Shown: positions 6,237 through 16,926, numbered from the stretch's first letter. The stretch is DNA of 59,190 bases from an uncultured Opitutaceae bacterium (GCA_937889545.1 CALAOT010000019.1:1-59190); one strand, 5' to 3'. Notes: a model not told the origin generated them from the sequence alone. Numbers and translations are program-made.

Positions 6237-6891
6237 ACCCGCGCGCAGGGTTGAAGCAAGAGCAAATCATGCAGGTGTGCCCGTCGCAGCCGCGCGCCGT
6301 GCAGTGCTCGCGGCCGAAATATATCATCCTCAGGTGCAGCTTGTTCCAGCGCGACTCGGGGAAAAGCGCCTTCAGGTCGCGCTCCGTCTCCTCCACATTG
6401 CGGCCCCGGGAGAGGCGCCAGCGCCTCGCGAGCCGGTGAATGTGGGTGTCGACCGGGAACGCCGCGACGTTGAAGGCCTGCGACATGACGACGCTCGCCG
6501 TCTTGTGCCCCACGCCCGGAAGCTCCTCCAGCTCCCCGAACGTGCGGGGCACGGCGCCCCCGTGCCTCTCGGAGATGATCTTTGACAGGCCGGATATCGA
6601 CCTCGCCTTCTGGGGCGAAAGGCCGCACGGCCGGATGACCCTCTGGATGTCCTCGACCGCGACCCCCGCCATCCTCTCCGGGGTGTCCGCCATCGCAAAG
6701 AGCGCCGGCGTCACCTGGTTGACGCGCTTGTAGGTGCACTGCGCGGAGAGGACAACCGAGACGAGCAGGGTGAAGGCATCCCTGTGCGCCAGCGGGATCG
6801 GCGTCCGCGGGTACATTCCCTCGAGCGTCCGGTCGACATGGGCGGCGCGCGCCTCTCTCGTTGCGAAGGGCTTCGGTCTCATCGGGACCAT
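6229..6891 (-). CDS. nth: Endonuclease III (DNA glycosylase/AP lyase)
   Basis: A base-excision repair enzyme of 220 residues that removes oxidised pyrimidines. The helix-hairpin-helix [12 protein letters not shown] contains the catalytic Lys and is followed by the catalytic Asp in [14 protein letters not shown]. The C-terminal Cys-rich segment ([16 protein letters not shown]) differs from the usual C-x6-C-x2-C-x5-C iron-sulfur loop, although four Cys are available. Alternative start codons are ATG 6891 and 6882. Its stop lies 14 bases past the 5' end of the tRNA, so island insertion did not damage it. Confidence 0.93.
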   Translation of the reverse strand: MVPMRPKPFATREARAAHVDRTLEGMYPRTPIPLAHRDAFTLLVSVVLSAQCTYKRVNQVTPALFAMADTPERMAGVAVEDIQRVIRPCGLSPQKARSISGLSKIISERHGGAVPRTFGELEELPGVGHKTASVVMSQAFNVAAFPVDTHIHRLARRWRLSRGRNVEETERDLKALFPESRWNKLHLRMIYFGREHCTARGCDGHTCMICSCFNPARGSS

Positions 6892-6987
6892 CTGCTAGGG
6901 CAATTCCGTCCCGGAATCAAACCGAGCGAGCGCCTTGGGGCCAAAACACGGTTGCGCGGTCAGGGCGACCGCCTACCGTTCACACGC

Positions 6988-9867
6988 ATGTCTGCGCACA
7001 GCGACCTCGCGAGCCCAACCGACACCTTTGCCCGCCGCCACCTGGGCGACGATCCAGCAGCCACCTCCGCCATGCTGGCTGCCCTGGGCTACCCCAGCGT
7101 GGACTCGCTTGTCGACGCCGCTGTCCCAGCGCAGATCCGCCGGGGGCCGCTCAACCTGCCGCCGGCCGCGGGCGAGGCCGCGGCCCTCGCGGAGCTGCGC
7201 GCGATCGCCTCGGACAATCGCGTCTTGCGGAATTTCATCGGGATGGGCTACCACGACGCCCTGGTTCCGGCCGTGATCCAGAGGACCATCCTCGAGAATC
7301 CCGCCTGGTACACCGCGTACACGCCCTACCAGGCCGAGATATCGCAGGGCCGGCTCGAGGCGCTCCTCAATTTCCAGACGGTCATCATCGACCTGACGGG
7401 CCTCCAGGTCGCCAACGCCTCGATGCTCGACGAGGGCACCTCGGCGGCGGAGGCCATGATGATGTGCCACAGGCTCAGCCAGGGCGGCGACCCGAAGCGC
7501 TGCCTCTTCTTCGTTTCCGACGCCTGCCATCCCCAGACGATCGACATCGTTCGGACCCGGGCGAGGCCGCTCGGCATCGAGGTCGTCACGGGCGACCACC
7601 GGGCCTTCAGACCCGGTCCGGGATGCTTCGGCGTCCTCGTCCAGTACCCCGACACGTGGGGAACGGTCCGCGACTACACCCAGTTCTTCGAGGAGGCCCA
7701 CGCAGCGGGCGCGCTGTGCATCGTCGCTGCGGACCTCCTCGGGCTCGCCATCCTGCGGCCCCCGGGCGAATTCGGGGCGGACGTGGCCGTGGGCTCCGCG
7801 CAGCGCTTCGGCGTGCCGCCGGGCTACGGGGGCCCCCACGCCGGGTTCCTCTCCACCCGGGATGAATTCAAGAGGCAGATGCCGGGGCGCCTGGTCGGGG
7901 TCTCGAGGGACGCGCAGGGCGATCCCGCCCTGCGGCTTGCCCTCGGCACGCGCGAGCAGCACATCCGCAGGGACAAGGCCACGTCGAACATCTGCACGTC
8001 CCAGGTGCTTCTCGCCGTCATGGCGTCGATGTACGCCGTGTACCACGGGCCCGGGGGGCTCCGGAGGATCGCCCGCAGGACGAAGCTCCTGACTGAGATG
8101 CTCGCGGCCGGCCTGCGCGCGACCGGGGCGATGCTGGGTGACGAGCCGTTCTTCGACACGCTCACGGTCGCCAACGTCGCCCCCAAGCGCGTCCACGCCG
8201 CCGCGGAGGCCCGGGGCTTCAACCTGCGCCGCATCGACCGGGACCGCGTCGGGATATCGCTCGACGAGGCCGCGACGATCGAGGAGGTGGGCGCGCTGCT
8301 CGCGATATTCGGGGGCGTTCCGCTTCCCGAGGCGGGGTCGGTTGGCGCCGACTTCGCGCCGCCTCTTGCCCGGACGGCGCCGTTCCTGGCGGCGCCGGTG
8401 TTCCAGAGATACCACACCGAGCACGAGATGCTCCGCTACATCAAGCGGCTCGAGGCAAGGGACCTCACGCTCTGCCAGTCGATGATCTCGCTCGGCTCGT
8501 GCACCATGAAGCTCAACGCGGCGAACGAGATGTTCCCCGTCTCGTGGCCGGAGTTCTCGAGGCTGCACCCCTTCGCGCCCGAGGAGCAGGCCCGGGGCTA
8601 CAAGCGGCTCTTCCTGGACCTGGAGACCTGGCTTGCCGAGATCACGGGGTTCGCGGCCGTCTCGCTGCAGCCCAACGCGGGCTCCCAGGGGGAATACGCC
8701 GGGCTGCTCGTGGTGCGCGCGTACCACGAGTCCCGCGGGGAGGGCCGGCGCAACGTGTGCCTGATACCGACGAGCGCCCACGGGACCAACCCGGCGAGCG
8801 CCGTCATGTGCGGCTACCGGGTCGTCCCGGTGGAGTGCGACCCCCAGGGGAACATCGACGTGGCCGACCTCAAGGCCAAGGCGCAGGCCCACTCGGGGGA
8901 GCTGGGGGCCCTGATGGTCACCTACCCGTCGACGCACGGGGTATTCGAGGGCGCGATCAAGGACATCTGCGCGATCGTGCACGCCAATGGCGGCCTGGTG
9001 TACATGGACGGGGCGAACATGAACGCCCAGGTGGGGCTCACGTCGCCCGGGCACATCGGCGCCGACGTCTGCCACCTCAACCTCCACAAGACGTTCTGCA
9101 TCCCGCATGGCGGCGGGGGACCCGGCGTGGGTCCGATCGGGGTCGCGGCCCACCTCGCGCCCTTCCTTCCGGGCCACGCAGTCGTGTCCCCTTTCGGAAG
9201 CGACGGCGGACGGGCCCACCTGGGCGCCGTCAGCTCCTCCCCGTGGGGGAGCGCCAGCATCCTCGTCATCCCGTGGATGTACATCCGGATGATGGGCCCG
9301 GACGGGCTCACGGCCGCGACCAAGGCCGCGATCCTGAACGCAAACTACGTCGCGAAGCGGCTGGAGAAACACTTCCCGGTCCTCTTCCGGGGCGCGTCGG
9401 GCCTCGTGGCCCACGAATGCATCGTCGACCTTCGCGGCTGGAAGAGGCACGGCGTCGAGGCCGAGGACGCCGCCAAGCGCCTCATGGACTACGGCTACCA
9501 CGCCCCCACCGTCTCGTTCCCCGTCCCGGGCACGTTCATGGTCGAACCGACCGAGAGCGAGACCAAGGCGGAGCTCGACCGGTTCTGCGACGCTATGGCC
9601 GCGATCCACGGTGAGATGCAGGCCGTCGCGGGCGGGCAGGCCGACCGGGCGAACAACCCCCTCAAGAACGCGCCGCACACGGCGAAGGCCGTGTGCGCCG
9701 ACGAATGGGGCCGTCCCTATTCGCGCGAGCTGGCGGCCTTCCCGGCGCCCTGGACGCGCGCCTCCAAGTTCTGGCCCGCCGTCGGGCGCATCGACAACGT
9801 GTACGGCGACCGCAACCTGGTGTGCTCCTGCGCCGGCATGGAGGCGTACTCCGAGACGCGCCCGTGA
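6988..9867 (+). CDS. gcvP: Glycine dehydrogenase (decarboxylating), P-protein
   Basis: The PLP-dependent P-protein of the glycine cleavage system, which decarboxylates glycine and passes the aminomethyl group to the H-protein lipoyl arm. At 959 residues it is the normal full-length fused form. The PLP lysine is Lys701 in [17 protein letters not shown] chose ATG 6988, whose product starts MSAHSD and reaches the conserved FARRHLGDD within 25 residues; the upstream frame back to 6784 overlaps nth and is not conserved. gcvT and gcvH are not in the window. It is divergent from nth with a 96-base gap, in which I see no glycine riboswitch. Confidence 0.95.
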   Translation: MSAHSDLASPTDTFARRHLGDDPAATSAMLAALGYPSVDSLVDAAVPAQIRRGPLNLPPAAGEAAALAELRAIASDNRVLRNFIGMGYHDALVPAVIQRTILENPAWYTAYTPYQAEISQGRLEALLNFQTVIIDLTGLQVANASMLDEGTSAAEAMMMCHRLSQGGDPKRCLFFVSDACHPQTIDIVRTRARPLGIEVVTGDHRAFRPGPGCFGVLVQYPDTWGTVRDYTQFFEEAHAAGALCIVAADLLGLAILRPPGEFGADVAVGSAQRFGVPPGYGGPHAGFLSTRDEFKRQMPGRLVGVSRDAQGDPALRLALGTREQHIRRDKATSNICTSQVLLAVMASMYAVYHGPGGLRRIARRTKLLTEMLAAGLRATGAMLGDEPFFDTLTVANVAPKRVHAAAEARGFNLRRIDRDRVGISLDEAATIEEVGALLAIFGGVPLPEAGSVGADFAPPLARTAPFLAAPVFQRYHTEHEMLRYIKRLEARDLTLCQSMISLGSCTMKLNAANEMFPVSWPEFSRLHPFAPEEQARGYKRLFLDLETWLAEITGFAAVSLQPNAGSQGEYAGLLVVRAYHESRGEGRRNVCLIPTSAHGTNPASAVMCGYRVVPVECDPQGNIDVADLKAKAQAHSGELGALMVTYPSTHGVFEGAIKDICAIVHANGGLVYMDGANMNAQVGLTSPGHIGADVCHLNLHKTFCIPHGGGGPGVGPIGVAAHLAPFLPGHAVVSPFGSDGGRAHLGAVSSSPWGSASILVIPWMYIRMMGPDGLTAATKAAILNANYVAKRLEKHFPVLFRGASGLVAHECIVDLRGWKRHGVEAEDAAKRLMDYGYHAPTVSFPVPGTFMVEPTESETKAELDRFCDAMAAIHGEMQAVAGGQADRANNPLKNAPHTAKAVCADEWGRPYSRELAAFPAPWTRASKFWPAVGRIDNVYGDRNLVCSCAGMEAYSETRP

Positions 9868-9880
9868 GCCGCCCGTCCCG

Positions 9881-10684
9881 ATGAGGATCATCCGGCACCT
9901 GGCCTCCTCCGGCCCGGCCTACGCCGCGCTCCAGCCCGACGGCTCCGCCCGTGAGGTCTCCGGCGACCTGTTCGGCGCCTTTCCCGCGACGGGAAGGGCC
10001 GTCGTCCCCGGCAAGATCCTGGCGCCCGTCCTGCCGGCGAACATCCTCGCGATCGGCCTGAACTACCGCAGGCACGCCGAGGAGGGAGGCAAGGGCGTCC
10101 CCGAGCGGCCGATGCTCTTCCTCAAGGGCACGAACACCGTGCAGAACCCGGGGGACCCGATCGAGCTTCCCCGGAAGCTCCCGAGCCACGAGGTCGACTA
10201 CGAGTGCGAGCTCGCGGTCGTGATCGGCAGGGCCTGCAAGAACGCGACCCGCGCGAGCGCCCTCGATTATGTGCTCGGCTACACCGCCGCGAACGACGTG
10301 TCCGCCCGGGACTGGCAGGTCAGGCTCAACGGGGGCCAGTTCTGCCAGGGAAAGAGCTTCGACACCTTCTGCCCCCTGGGCCCGGTCCTCGTGACCCGGG
10401 ACGAGATTCCGAACCCGAATGCGCTGCGGATCAGGACGATCCTGAACGGCCAGGCGATGCAGGACTCGAACACGAGCGACATGGTGTTCGACGTGCCCGC
10501 CCTCATCGAATTCCTGAGCGGAAGCAAGACGCTGCTGCCCGGAACCGTGATCCTCACCGGCACCCCGCACGGCGTCGGCTTCGCCCGGAGGCCGCCCGTC
10601 TACCTGAGGGCCGGCGACACGGTCGCGATCGAGATCGAGGGCATAGGCACGCTCTCGAACCCGGTCATCGAGGAGCCGCTCTGA
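9881..10684 (+). CDS. Fumarylacetoacetate hydrolase family protein
   Basis: A 267-residue member of the FAH fold, which includes acylpyruvases, 2-keto-4-pentenoate hydratases and oxaloacetate decarboxylases. The metal site is formed by the Glu pair in VDYECELAVVIG and by Asp in ANDVSARDWQ. The C-terminal LTGTPHGVGFARRPPVYL stretch is typical of the family. It lies 13 bases after gcvP and is probably cotranscribed. The real substrate cannot be deduced. The end is convergent with lutC. Confidence 0.88.
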   Translation: MRIIRHLASSGPAYAALQPDGSAREVSGDLFGAFPATGRAVVPGKILAPVLPANILAIGLNYRRHAEEGGKGVPERPMLFLKGTNTVQNPGDPIELPRKLPSHEVDYECELAVVIGRACKNATRASALDYVLGYTAANDVSARDWQVRLNGGQFCQGKSFDTFCPLGPVLVTRDEIPNPNALRIRTILNGQAMQDSNTSDMVFDVPALIEFLSGSKTLLPGTVILTGTPHGVGFARRPPVYLRAGDTVAIEIEGIGTLSNPVIEEPL

Positions 10685-10701
10685 CGCCGGGGCGCGGCCC
10701 G

Positions 10702-11316
10702 TCAGTCGACAAACAGGGCGATCTGCGCGCCCGGGCCGTGGACGCCCTCGATCAGGATCCCCTCGACGTCGGCGGTCTTGGACGGGCCCGTGCACCACAC
10801 CACGTTCGGGTCCTGCCCCAGCGCCGCCACGGCCTCCGACAGGTCCGAATAGAGGCTGCCGCGGGAAATCACGGCCACATGCGCCCAGGAGGCCAGGGCC
10901 CCGAGCCGCGACGAGGTCGTCGCGTCGTTGAGGATGATCGTGCCGGTCTCCGCGATCGCGCCCGCCCCCCTCGTTATCCCGAACTGGTAGTCGTCCACGC
11001 GCGACCGGTCGAAGCGCGTCTCGACCGTGAAATCCGCGCCGAAGTGCGGCCCGATGCGCGGCCACAGCGCCGGGTCGCAGTATCCCCGCGTCCAGCCGCG
11101 CGTGCGCAGCGTGGCCGCGAGGGCCGCCGGGTCGGCGACGACCTCGCCGTTCACAGCCCCCAGGCGCTCGGCGAACTCGGCCATCGGGTCCGCGGCGTTC
11201 GCCCGCTTGCGCGCGAGCTCGATGCCGCCGTCGTAGTCCGGCATCCTTGCGCGGCCTTTCAGCGGCGCGAGCGCGCCGCGCACCTTGGCCATGATCGTCT
11301 CGCGGTCGTTTGCCAT
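10702..11316 (-). CDS. lutC: LutC/YkgG family lactate utilisation protein
   Basis: A 204-residue LutC-type protein (LUD domain) with the conserved GITRGAGAIAETGTIIL and DLSEAVAAL segments. In Bacillus LutABC together oxidise L-lactate to pyruvate. ATG 11316 is used; the frame extends further but lies in the OPT gene. It follows the transporter gene by four bases and ends the minus-strand lut run. Confidence 0.85.
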   Translation of the reverse strand: MANDRETIMAKVRGALAPLKGRARMPDYDGGIELARKRANAADPMAEFAERLGAVNGEVVADPAALAATLRTRGWTRGYCDPALWPRIGPHFGADFTVETRFDRSRVDDYQFGITRGAGAIAETGTIILNDATTSSRLGALASWAHVAVISRGSLYSDLSEAVAALGQDPNVVWCTGPSKTADVEGILIEGVHGPGAQIALFVD

Positions 11317-11320
11317 CGGA

Positions 11321-13657
11321 TCAGCCGGACGGCCCCCTCCCCGGCGCGAGGAGCTTCTCCCGGCCGACGAGGTAGAGGAACCCGGACAGGACGAGAAACA
11401 GGACCATCGAGAGCCCGTCCGCATACGGCCCGTTGTACACGGGGTTGTGGGCCGTTGCCCAGTCGCCGAACCCCTTGTCAAAGGGCGCAAGCAGGGGCAC
11501 GCCCTGAAGGATGGCGATCACGATGCCCGCGATGGCGCCGCCGGCGATGTACCCCGAAGCCAGCAGGACCCCGGGGCTCTTGTCGCCCTCCGCGGCGAGC
11601 TGGTCCTCGCTCAGGTTCTTTCCCTCGTGCTTGCGGCGGTTGTAGGCATCCACGAGCCAGCGGACGAGGCCCCCGGCCCAAATCGGGCTCGAGGAGGAAA
11701 GCGGGAGATACACCCCCACGGCGAACGCAAGCGACGAAACGCCCGTCAGCTCAAGCGTCACCGAAATCATGACGCCCAGGAGGACGAGGGCCCACGGCAG
11801 CTTGTGCCCGAGAATTCCCTTGATGATGTAGGAGATCAGCACCGCCTTGGGCGCGTTGAACTTGGCGACCGTCGAGCCGTCCGGCCGGCGGGTATGGGTG
11901 CCGTTGATGCCCGGATCGACGAGCCAGACCGCGTTGCCCGAGTCGTCCACCAGGTACTTTTCCGAGGCCCCTCCCGACGGGTCGCTCCTGTGCCACACGT
12001 GGTAGGTCCTCGGATCGCCGCGGGCCTGCGGGCCCGCGAGCCCCTCGGATGACGTCAGCCCCCGGACGTCGACATGCAACCCCGCCGGGGCCACCTCCGA
12101 GACGGGCACATAGACGACCTTCGATTCATTGAGCGCGAGCAGGATCGGCCCGAGCACGAGCGCGGAGGCGAAGGCCCCGAAGAGGATGGCGACCTGGAGG
12201 TGCTTCGGCGTCGCCCCGAGGATGTAGCCGGTCTTCAGGTCCTGGGACGTGCTCCCGCCGTTGGACGCGGCGATGCAGACGATGGCGCCCACGGAAAGCG
12301 CCGTCACGTAGTAGGCGCCGCCCGTCCAGCCCACGAGCAGGAAGATGAGGCAGGTGAGCAGAAGTGTCGCGATCGTCATGCCCGAGATCGGATTCGACGA
12401 GGACCCGATCTCGCCGGTGAGCCGGGACGAGACGGTCACGAAAAGGAAGCCGAAGACCACGATGAGAACCGCGCCCACGAGCTTGGTCCCGATTCCCGCG
12501 TCCAGGAGCATCGGGGCGGACATGATCGACGCCATGAGGATGACGATCCCGATCCCGACAAACTTCATGGACAGGTCCCTCTCGGTCCGCGGCACGTGCG
12601 CGACGCCCGCTCCCGCCGCGGATTCAAGCTTGGCGAGGCCGACGTCGCGAAGCCCCTCCTTCAGGCCGTGCCAGATCGTGGGAAGGGAGCGGAAAAGGCT
12701 GATGATCCCTCCGGCGGCCACGGCGCCCGAGCCCACGTAGAGGACGTAGGCCGTCCGGACGTCGTCCGGCTGCATGTCGGCAATGGGTATCCTGCCCGGC
12801 GGGAGCGGGCCCTGGAGGTGCTCCCCGAAGAACTTGATCATCGGGATCAGGACCAAGTAGGACAAGACGCCGCCCCCGCACATGAGAGCCGCGATCCTGG
12901 GCCCGATGATGTAGCCGACGCCGAGGAGCTCGGGGGAGATCTCCGCGCTGACGGAGGCCCCGTTGAACGGCGCGGCGAAGATCTTCTCCGGCGTGTCCTT
13001 CCAAAGCCTGAACACGCGGTTGAGGACGTTGTAGACCACCCCGACGCCGAGCCCGGTGAAGATGGACTTGGCCCCCGGGGCCTTCCCGAGCCCCGCAGCC
13101 TCCGCCGCGCGCATCTCGGCGACCGCGCCGGGAGACGCCTGGGCGCGGTCCTCGGCCGAGGCCCCGGCCGTGAGGACGGCCGCGCACGCCGTCCCTTCCG
13201 GATACTTGAGCGTCCCGTGCTCCTTGACGATGAGCGCCCGGCGGAGCGGGATCATCATGAGGATCCCCAGGAGGCCCCCGAGAACGGACACCAGGAGCAC
13301 GCGCTTGAGCTCAAGGTCGAACCCCAGGATCATGATCGCCGGCATCGTCACGCCCACCCCGAAGGCGATGGACTCCCCGGCTGAGCCCGCCGTCTGGCTG
13401 ACGTTGTTCTCCAGGATCGTCGCGTCCCTGAGCCCCAGCTTCGAGAGCCCGCGGAACAGCGCGAGCGAGATGACCGCCACGGGGATGGAGGCGCTGACCG
13501 TCAGCCCAACCTTGAGCACGAGGTAGAGCGACGAGGCGCCGAACATGAGGCCGAGGACCGTGCCCACCACCAGGGCCCGCACCGTGAATTCGCGCATCAC
13601 GGTCTCCGGGAGGATGAACGGCTCGAGCTTGGGCTTGGGGTCTCTTGGCGAAGCCAT
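11321..13657 (-). CDS. OPT family oligopeptide transporter
   Basis: A 778-residue multi-spanning inner membrane protein. The N-terminal PETVMREFTVRALVVGTVLG and the GIGVTMPAIMILGFDLELKR-like segment are characteristic of prokaryotic OPT transporters, which are thought to move small peptides or metal chelates by proton symport. About 14-16 hydrophobic segments are present, with one large hydrophilic loop near residues 510-600. It sits between lutB and lutC, nine bases from lutB and four from lutC, which is unusual and suggests a substrate link or joint regulation. Confidence 0.88.
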   Translation of the reverse strand: MASPRDPKPKLEPFILPETVMREFTVRALVVGTVLGLMFGASSLYLVLKVGLTVSASIPVAVISLALFRGLSKLGLRDATILENNVSQTAGSAGESIAFGVGVTMPAIMILGFDLELKRVLLVSVLGGLLGILMMIPLRRALIVKEHGTLKYPEGTACAAVLTAGASAEDRAQASPGAVAEMRAAEAAGLGKAPGAKSIFTGLGVGVVYNVLNRVFRLWKDTPEKIFAAPFNGASVSAEISPELLGVGYIIGPRIAALMCGGGVLSYLVLIPMIKFFGEHLQGPLPPGRIPIADMQPDDVRTAYVLYVGSGAVAAGGIISLFRSLPTIWHGLKEGLRDVGLAKLESAAGAGVAHVPRTERDLSMKFVGIGIVILMASIMSAPMLLDAGIGTKLVGAVLIVVFGFLFVTVSSRLTGEIGSSSNPISGMTIATLLLTCLIFLLVGWTGGAYYVTALSVGAIVCIAASNGGSTSQDLKTGYILGATPKHLQVAILFGAFASALVLGPILLALNESKVVYVPVSEVAPAGLHVDVRGLTSSEGLAGPQARGDPRTYHVWHRSDPSGGASEKYLVDDSGNAVWLVDPGINGTHTRRPDGSTVAKFNAPKAVLISYIIKGILGHKLPWALVLLGVMISVTLELTGVSSLAFAVGVYLPLSSSSPIWAGGLVRWLVDAYNRRKHEGKNLSEDQLAAEGDKSPGVLLASGYIAGGAIAGIVIAILQGVPLLAPFDKGFGDWATAHNPVYNGPYADGLSMVLFLVLSGFLYLVGREKLLAPGRGPSG

Positions 13658-13666
13658 GTTGAATGA

Positions 13667-15082
13667 CTATTGCGGGCGACTCTGCCCTCTCCCCTGCTGC
13701 TTGCGACGCATTTTGAGCCACTTCCTGAACTTGCCTCCCCGCCACGGCGGCAGGTCTCGCTTCAACTGCCACGCCCGGAGCGCTGGGATGGGGATGAGCC
13801 TCGTCGGCAGGAGGTTGAGGATCCGCCCGCCTGCGAGCGCGGCCCTCCATGCGGCCGGCCGCGTCGCCAGGAGCGCCCACATGCCCATCGGCGGCGTGCC
13901 CGGCGACGGGACCCCCTCCACGTGCGCCCTGTCGCGGAGCCTGAGGAGCAGGTCGGGGATCGGAATGTTGACGGGGCAGACCTCGTTGCACGCCCCGCAC
14001 AGGCTCGAAGCCTTCGGCAGGTCGGCCTTCTCCGGGAAGCGCTTCCCGAGGAGCAGGGGCGACAGGACCGCGCCCACGGGCCCCGGATAGACGCTCCGGT
14101 AGGCGTGCCCCCCCGCCTGACGGTACACGGGGCAGACGTTCAGGCAGGCGCCGCACCGGATGCATCGCAGGATGTCCCGGCACTCGCTCGCAAGGACCTC
14201 CGTGCGGCCGTTGTCGACAAGGACGACATGCGTCTCCTCGGGCCCGTCCGGCTGGCCCGGCGCGCGCGGGCCCAGGATGAATTCGTTGTACACCGACAGC
14301 TGCTGCGCCGTGGCGGAGCGGGCGAGCAGGTTGAGGAAGAGCGCGAGGTCGCGGTCGCGAGGCAGGATCTTCTCGATGCCGACAAGCGCGATGTGGCACC
14401 GGGTGGCCGCAAGGCAGAAGCGCGAGTTGCCCTCGTTCGTCACCACGACGATCCGGCCGCTCTCGGCCACGACGAAGTTCGCACCCGTCAGGCCAGCGTC
14501 CGCCCCGAGGTACTTGTGCCTGAGGAACTGCCGGGCCCGCTTCGTGATGACCGCGGGCTCGTCGTCGTACGCGCCCAGCCCGTTCCTCTCGAAGAGCTCC
14601 GCGATCTGCCGGCGGTTCTTGTGGCGGATCGGCGCGATGATGTGCGACGGCTGGTCGTGGTCCAGCTGGACGATGAACTCGCCCAAGTCCGTCTCCAGCG
14701 CCTCGATCCCGCGCTTCTCCAGGTAGTCGGCCAGCCCGATCTCCTCGCTCACCATCGTCTTGGACTTCACGAGCTTCGTCGCCCCCCGCGCCTTGAGGAT
14801 CGAGTGCACGGCCTCGCACGCCGCCTCGGCCGTCGCCGCCCAGTGGACCGTGGCGCCGTTCGCCATGAGCCTCGCCTCGACGGCGGGAAGGAGCGTGTCG
14901 AGGTTCTCGACCACGTGCCGCTTGATCTCGCCCGCGAGCTTCCTCAGGCGGTTCGGGTCGCCGTAATGGTCAAAGAGGAGCTTCCGGCCCTTCTCGTGCT
15001 GGACCTTGGACCCGCCGTACACGGCTGCCCTGGTCTCGGCGGGAAGCGCGGCGGCGGCTTGGTCGATGGGCTGGGTTCTCAT
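13667..15082 (-). CDS. lutB: LutB-type iron-sulfur lactate oxidation protein
   Basis: A 471-residue protein with an N-terminal LUD domain (about residues 70-300) and two 4Fe-4S motifs: CIRCGACLNVCPVY and CGACNEVCPVNIP. The latter acts in electron transfer. The C-terminal basic tail is typical of LutB. It overlaps lutA by ATGA (15079-15082), so the two are translationally coupled. Confidence 0.92.
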   Translation of the reverse strand: MRTQPIDQAAAALPAETRAAVYGGSKVQHEKGRKLLFDHYGDPNRLRKLAGEIKRHVVENLDTLLPAVEARLMANGATVHWAATAEAACEAVHSILKARGATKLVKSKTMVSEEIGLADYLEKRGIEALETDLGEFIVQLDHDQPSHIIAPIRHKNRRQIAELFERNGLGAYDDEPAVITKRARQFLRHKYLGADAGLTGANFVVAESGRIVVVTNEGNSRFCLAATRCHIALVGIEKILPRDRDLALFLNLLARSATAQQLSVYNEFILGPRAPGQPDGPEETHVVLVDNGRTEVLASECRDILRCIRCGACLNVCPVYRQAGGHAYRSVYPGPVGAVLSPLLLGKRFPEKADLPKASSLCGACNEVCPVNIPIPDLLLRLRDRAHVEGVPSPGTPPMGMWALLATRPAAWRAALAGGRILNLLPTRLIPIPALRAWQLKRDLPPWRGGKFRKWLKMRRKQQGRGQSRPQ

Positions 15083-15843
15083 GGCTGTCGCTTCAGCGCG
15101 TCGCGCAGGACCTGCGCGAAATGCATCGTCCTAACCGGGAAGCCCTCCCGGGCCGCCAACCCGGACAGGTGCATGAGGCAGCTCGTGTCGCCCGAGACGA
15201 GGACGTCGGGCTTCGCGGCGCGGACGTGGCCGAGCTTCAGGTCGCCCATGGCGGCCGAAATGTGCGGGAAACCCACGGAGAACGTTCCGCCGAAGCCGCA
15301 GCACTGCTCGGCCTCGCCGAAGGGGACCAGCCGCAACCCCGCAATCGATCCAAGCAGCAGCGCCACCGCGTCGCTGCTCGCGGTCCCGCGCGTGTGGCAC
15401 GAGCGGTGCAGGGCCACGGCGGACTCGAACCGGCCCGGCCAGGACTTGACGCCGAGCCCGTTCACGATGAAGTCGCCCAGCTCCCACGTGCGCCGGCCGA
15501 GGCTCTCGACGTCGTCGAGATCGGGCTCGCGCTCGAATTCGAGCGCCGCGCCGTGGAAGAGCATCGCCGCGCAGGATCCCGAGGGAACAACGACCGGGTC
15601 GTCCCCAGAGAACGTCCGCACCGTGTGCCGGACGACCCGGCGCGACGCGGCCCAGTCCCCGCCGTTGAACGCGGGCTGGCCGCAGCACGTCTGGCCCCCG
15701 GGGAACGCCACCTCGCAGCCCAGGTGCTCCAGCAGCTCGACCGTCGCCGCCGCCACGTCGTCGTGGAACGCGTCGCACAGGCACGTGGCCATCAGCTGCA
15801 CGCGCTTGCCGGCGATCGGTGTGCGGCCGGGATTGGGCATCAT
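15079..15843 (-). CDS. lutA: LutA-type cysteine-rich lactate oxidation protein
   Basis: A protein of 254 residues with two CCG domains: QTCCGQPAFNGG and EQCCGFGGTF, which bind heterodisulfide-reductase-type cysteine ligands and are shared with GlcF and HdrB. The start is one of two adjacent ATGs (15843 or 15840), which place KRVQLMATCLCD at the N-terminus as in other LutA. It is first of the lutA-lutB-OPT-lutC run and lies 124 bases downstream of panE on the same strand. Confidence 0.88.
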   Translation of the reverse strand: MMPNPGRTPIAGKRVQLMATCLCDAFHDDVAAATVELLEHLGCEVAFPGGQTCCGQPAFNGGDWAASRRVVRHTVRTFSGDDPVVVPSGSCAAMLFHGAALEFEREPDLDDVESLGRRTWELGDFIVNGLGVKSWPGRFESAVALHRSCHTRGTASSDAVALLLGSIAGLRLVPFGEAEQCCGFGGTFSVGFPHISAAMGDLKLGHVRAAKPDVLVSGDTSCLMHLSGLAAREGFPVRTMHFAQVLRDALKRQP

Positions 15844-15967
15844 CGGGCCGTTGCGCGGCCGTTTGCGGGCACCGGTTTCAGCATGGGTCCAGATGATCCC
15901 CACCGCGTTGCCCACGGCAAGCGCGTTGATCGGGAGCCGCCTCGGCGATCGGATGGCCCCCGGGCCC

Positions 15968-16912
15968 TCACCGGGCCTCCTGCGGCGGCCCGGAGCAGAG
16001 GGCCCCGAGCCTCGAGTACAGGCTGGCGAGCCGGGGCATCTCGACCCCGGCAGCCCGCGCCCGCCGCAGCGGCTCGCCCCAGATCGGCTCGACCTCGACC
16101 CGCCGGCCGGCGAGGTAGTCGACGAGGCTCGACGGTTGGTAGCGCCCCATTGCGGGCGTCACGTCGAACTGCCTCGCCAGGTAGGCGTCGGGAATCGCGA
16201 ATCCGAACGCCGCCGCCGCGCGCTGGACCTCGCGCATGAGCTCGCGCGCCTCGCTTGCGAGGGAGGGATCGGCGCAGATCCGGTCCGTCGGGACGCCGCC
16301 CTCGGCGATGGAAAGCCCGTTGAACGGGATGTTCCAGACAAGCTTCCTCCAACGCGCCTCGAGCAGGTTCCCGACGACGTGGGCCTTCATGCCCGCCGCG
16401 CCCAGCTGCGCGGCCAGGCCAAGCGTGCGCTCCGCGGGGGGCCGGCCAAACTCGCCGACCGACACGGAGCCCGGATGGAAGCACGTGACCTCGCCGGGAC
16501 CGGTCCGGGTCAGGGCCATGAACACGAGGCCGCCGATGACCCGCTCCTCGCCGAAGAGGCCCGCCAGGTGCTCGTCGGCCCCGAGCCCGTTCTGAAGCGT
16601 GAGCAGGGCGGTCCCCGGCCCTAGCAGCGGCCCGACGAGGCTCGGGAGCTCGCCGCCCGACGTCGCCTTCAAGGCGATGACGACAAGGTCGACGGCCCCC
16701 ATCTCGGCCGCCGCCCCGAACGCCGCGACGGGTTTCAGCTCGGCCGTCCCGGCCTGCTCGCGGATCACGAACGAGCCCCGCGCGCGGACCGCGGCGAGGT
16801 CGCCCCGCATCAGGAAGCGCACGTCCGCGCCCGCAAGCGCCAGGCGCGCCCCGAAATAGCCGCCCACCGCGCCCGAGCCCACGATGCCGATCCTGGGGAA
16901 AAAAGCTGGCAT
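15968..16912 (-). CDS. panE: 2-dehydropantoate 2-reductase
   Basis: A 314-residue ketopantoate reductase that makes pantoate with NADPH, in vitamin B5 and CoA synthesis. The nucleotide-binding motif GIVGSGAVGGYFGARLA is at the N-terminus, and the catalytic Lys lies in EARWRKLVWNIPFNGLS. ATG 16912 puts the Rossmann motif within the first ten residues. It follows panC by 14 bases. Confidence 0.92.
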   Translation of the reverse strand: MPAFFPRIGIVGSGAVGGYFGARLALAGADVRFLMRGDLAAVRARGSFVIREQAGTAELKPVAAFGAAAEMGAVDLVVIALKATSGGELPSLVGPLLGPGTALLTLQNGLGADEHLAGLFGEERVIGGLVFMALTRTGPGEVTCFHPGSVSVGEFGRPPAERTLGLAAQLGAAGMKAHVVGNLLEARWRKLVWNIPFNGLSIAEGGVPTDRICADPSLASEARELMREVQRAAAAFGFAIPDAYLARQFDVTPAMGRYQPSSLVDYLAGRRVEVEPIWGEPLRRARAAGVEMPRLASLYSRLGALCSGPPQEAR

Positions 16913-16926
16913 TCCGACGAAGCGGC

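Noticed and set aside
6892-6987. Possible glycine riboswitch before gcvP
   Set aside because: The conserved glycine riboswitch core was looked for and not found in this gap.
6973-9891. Open reading frame of 972 codons on the minus strand
   Set aside because: It is antisense to gcvP and results from the high GC content. It has no domain, and gcvP matches the family over its full length.
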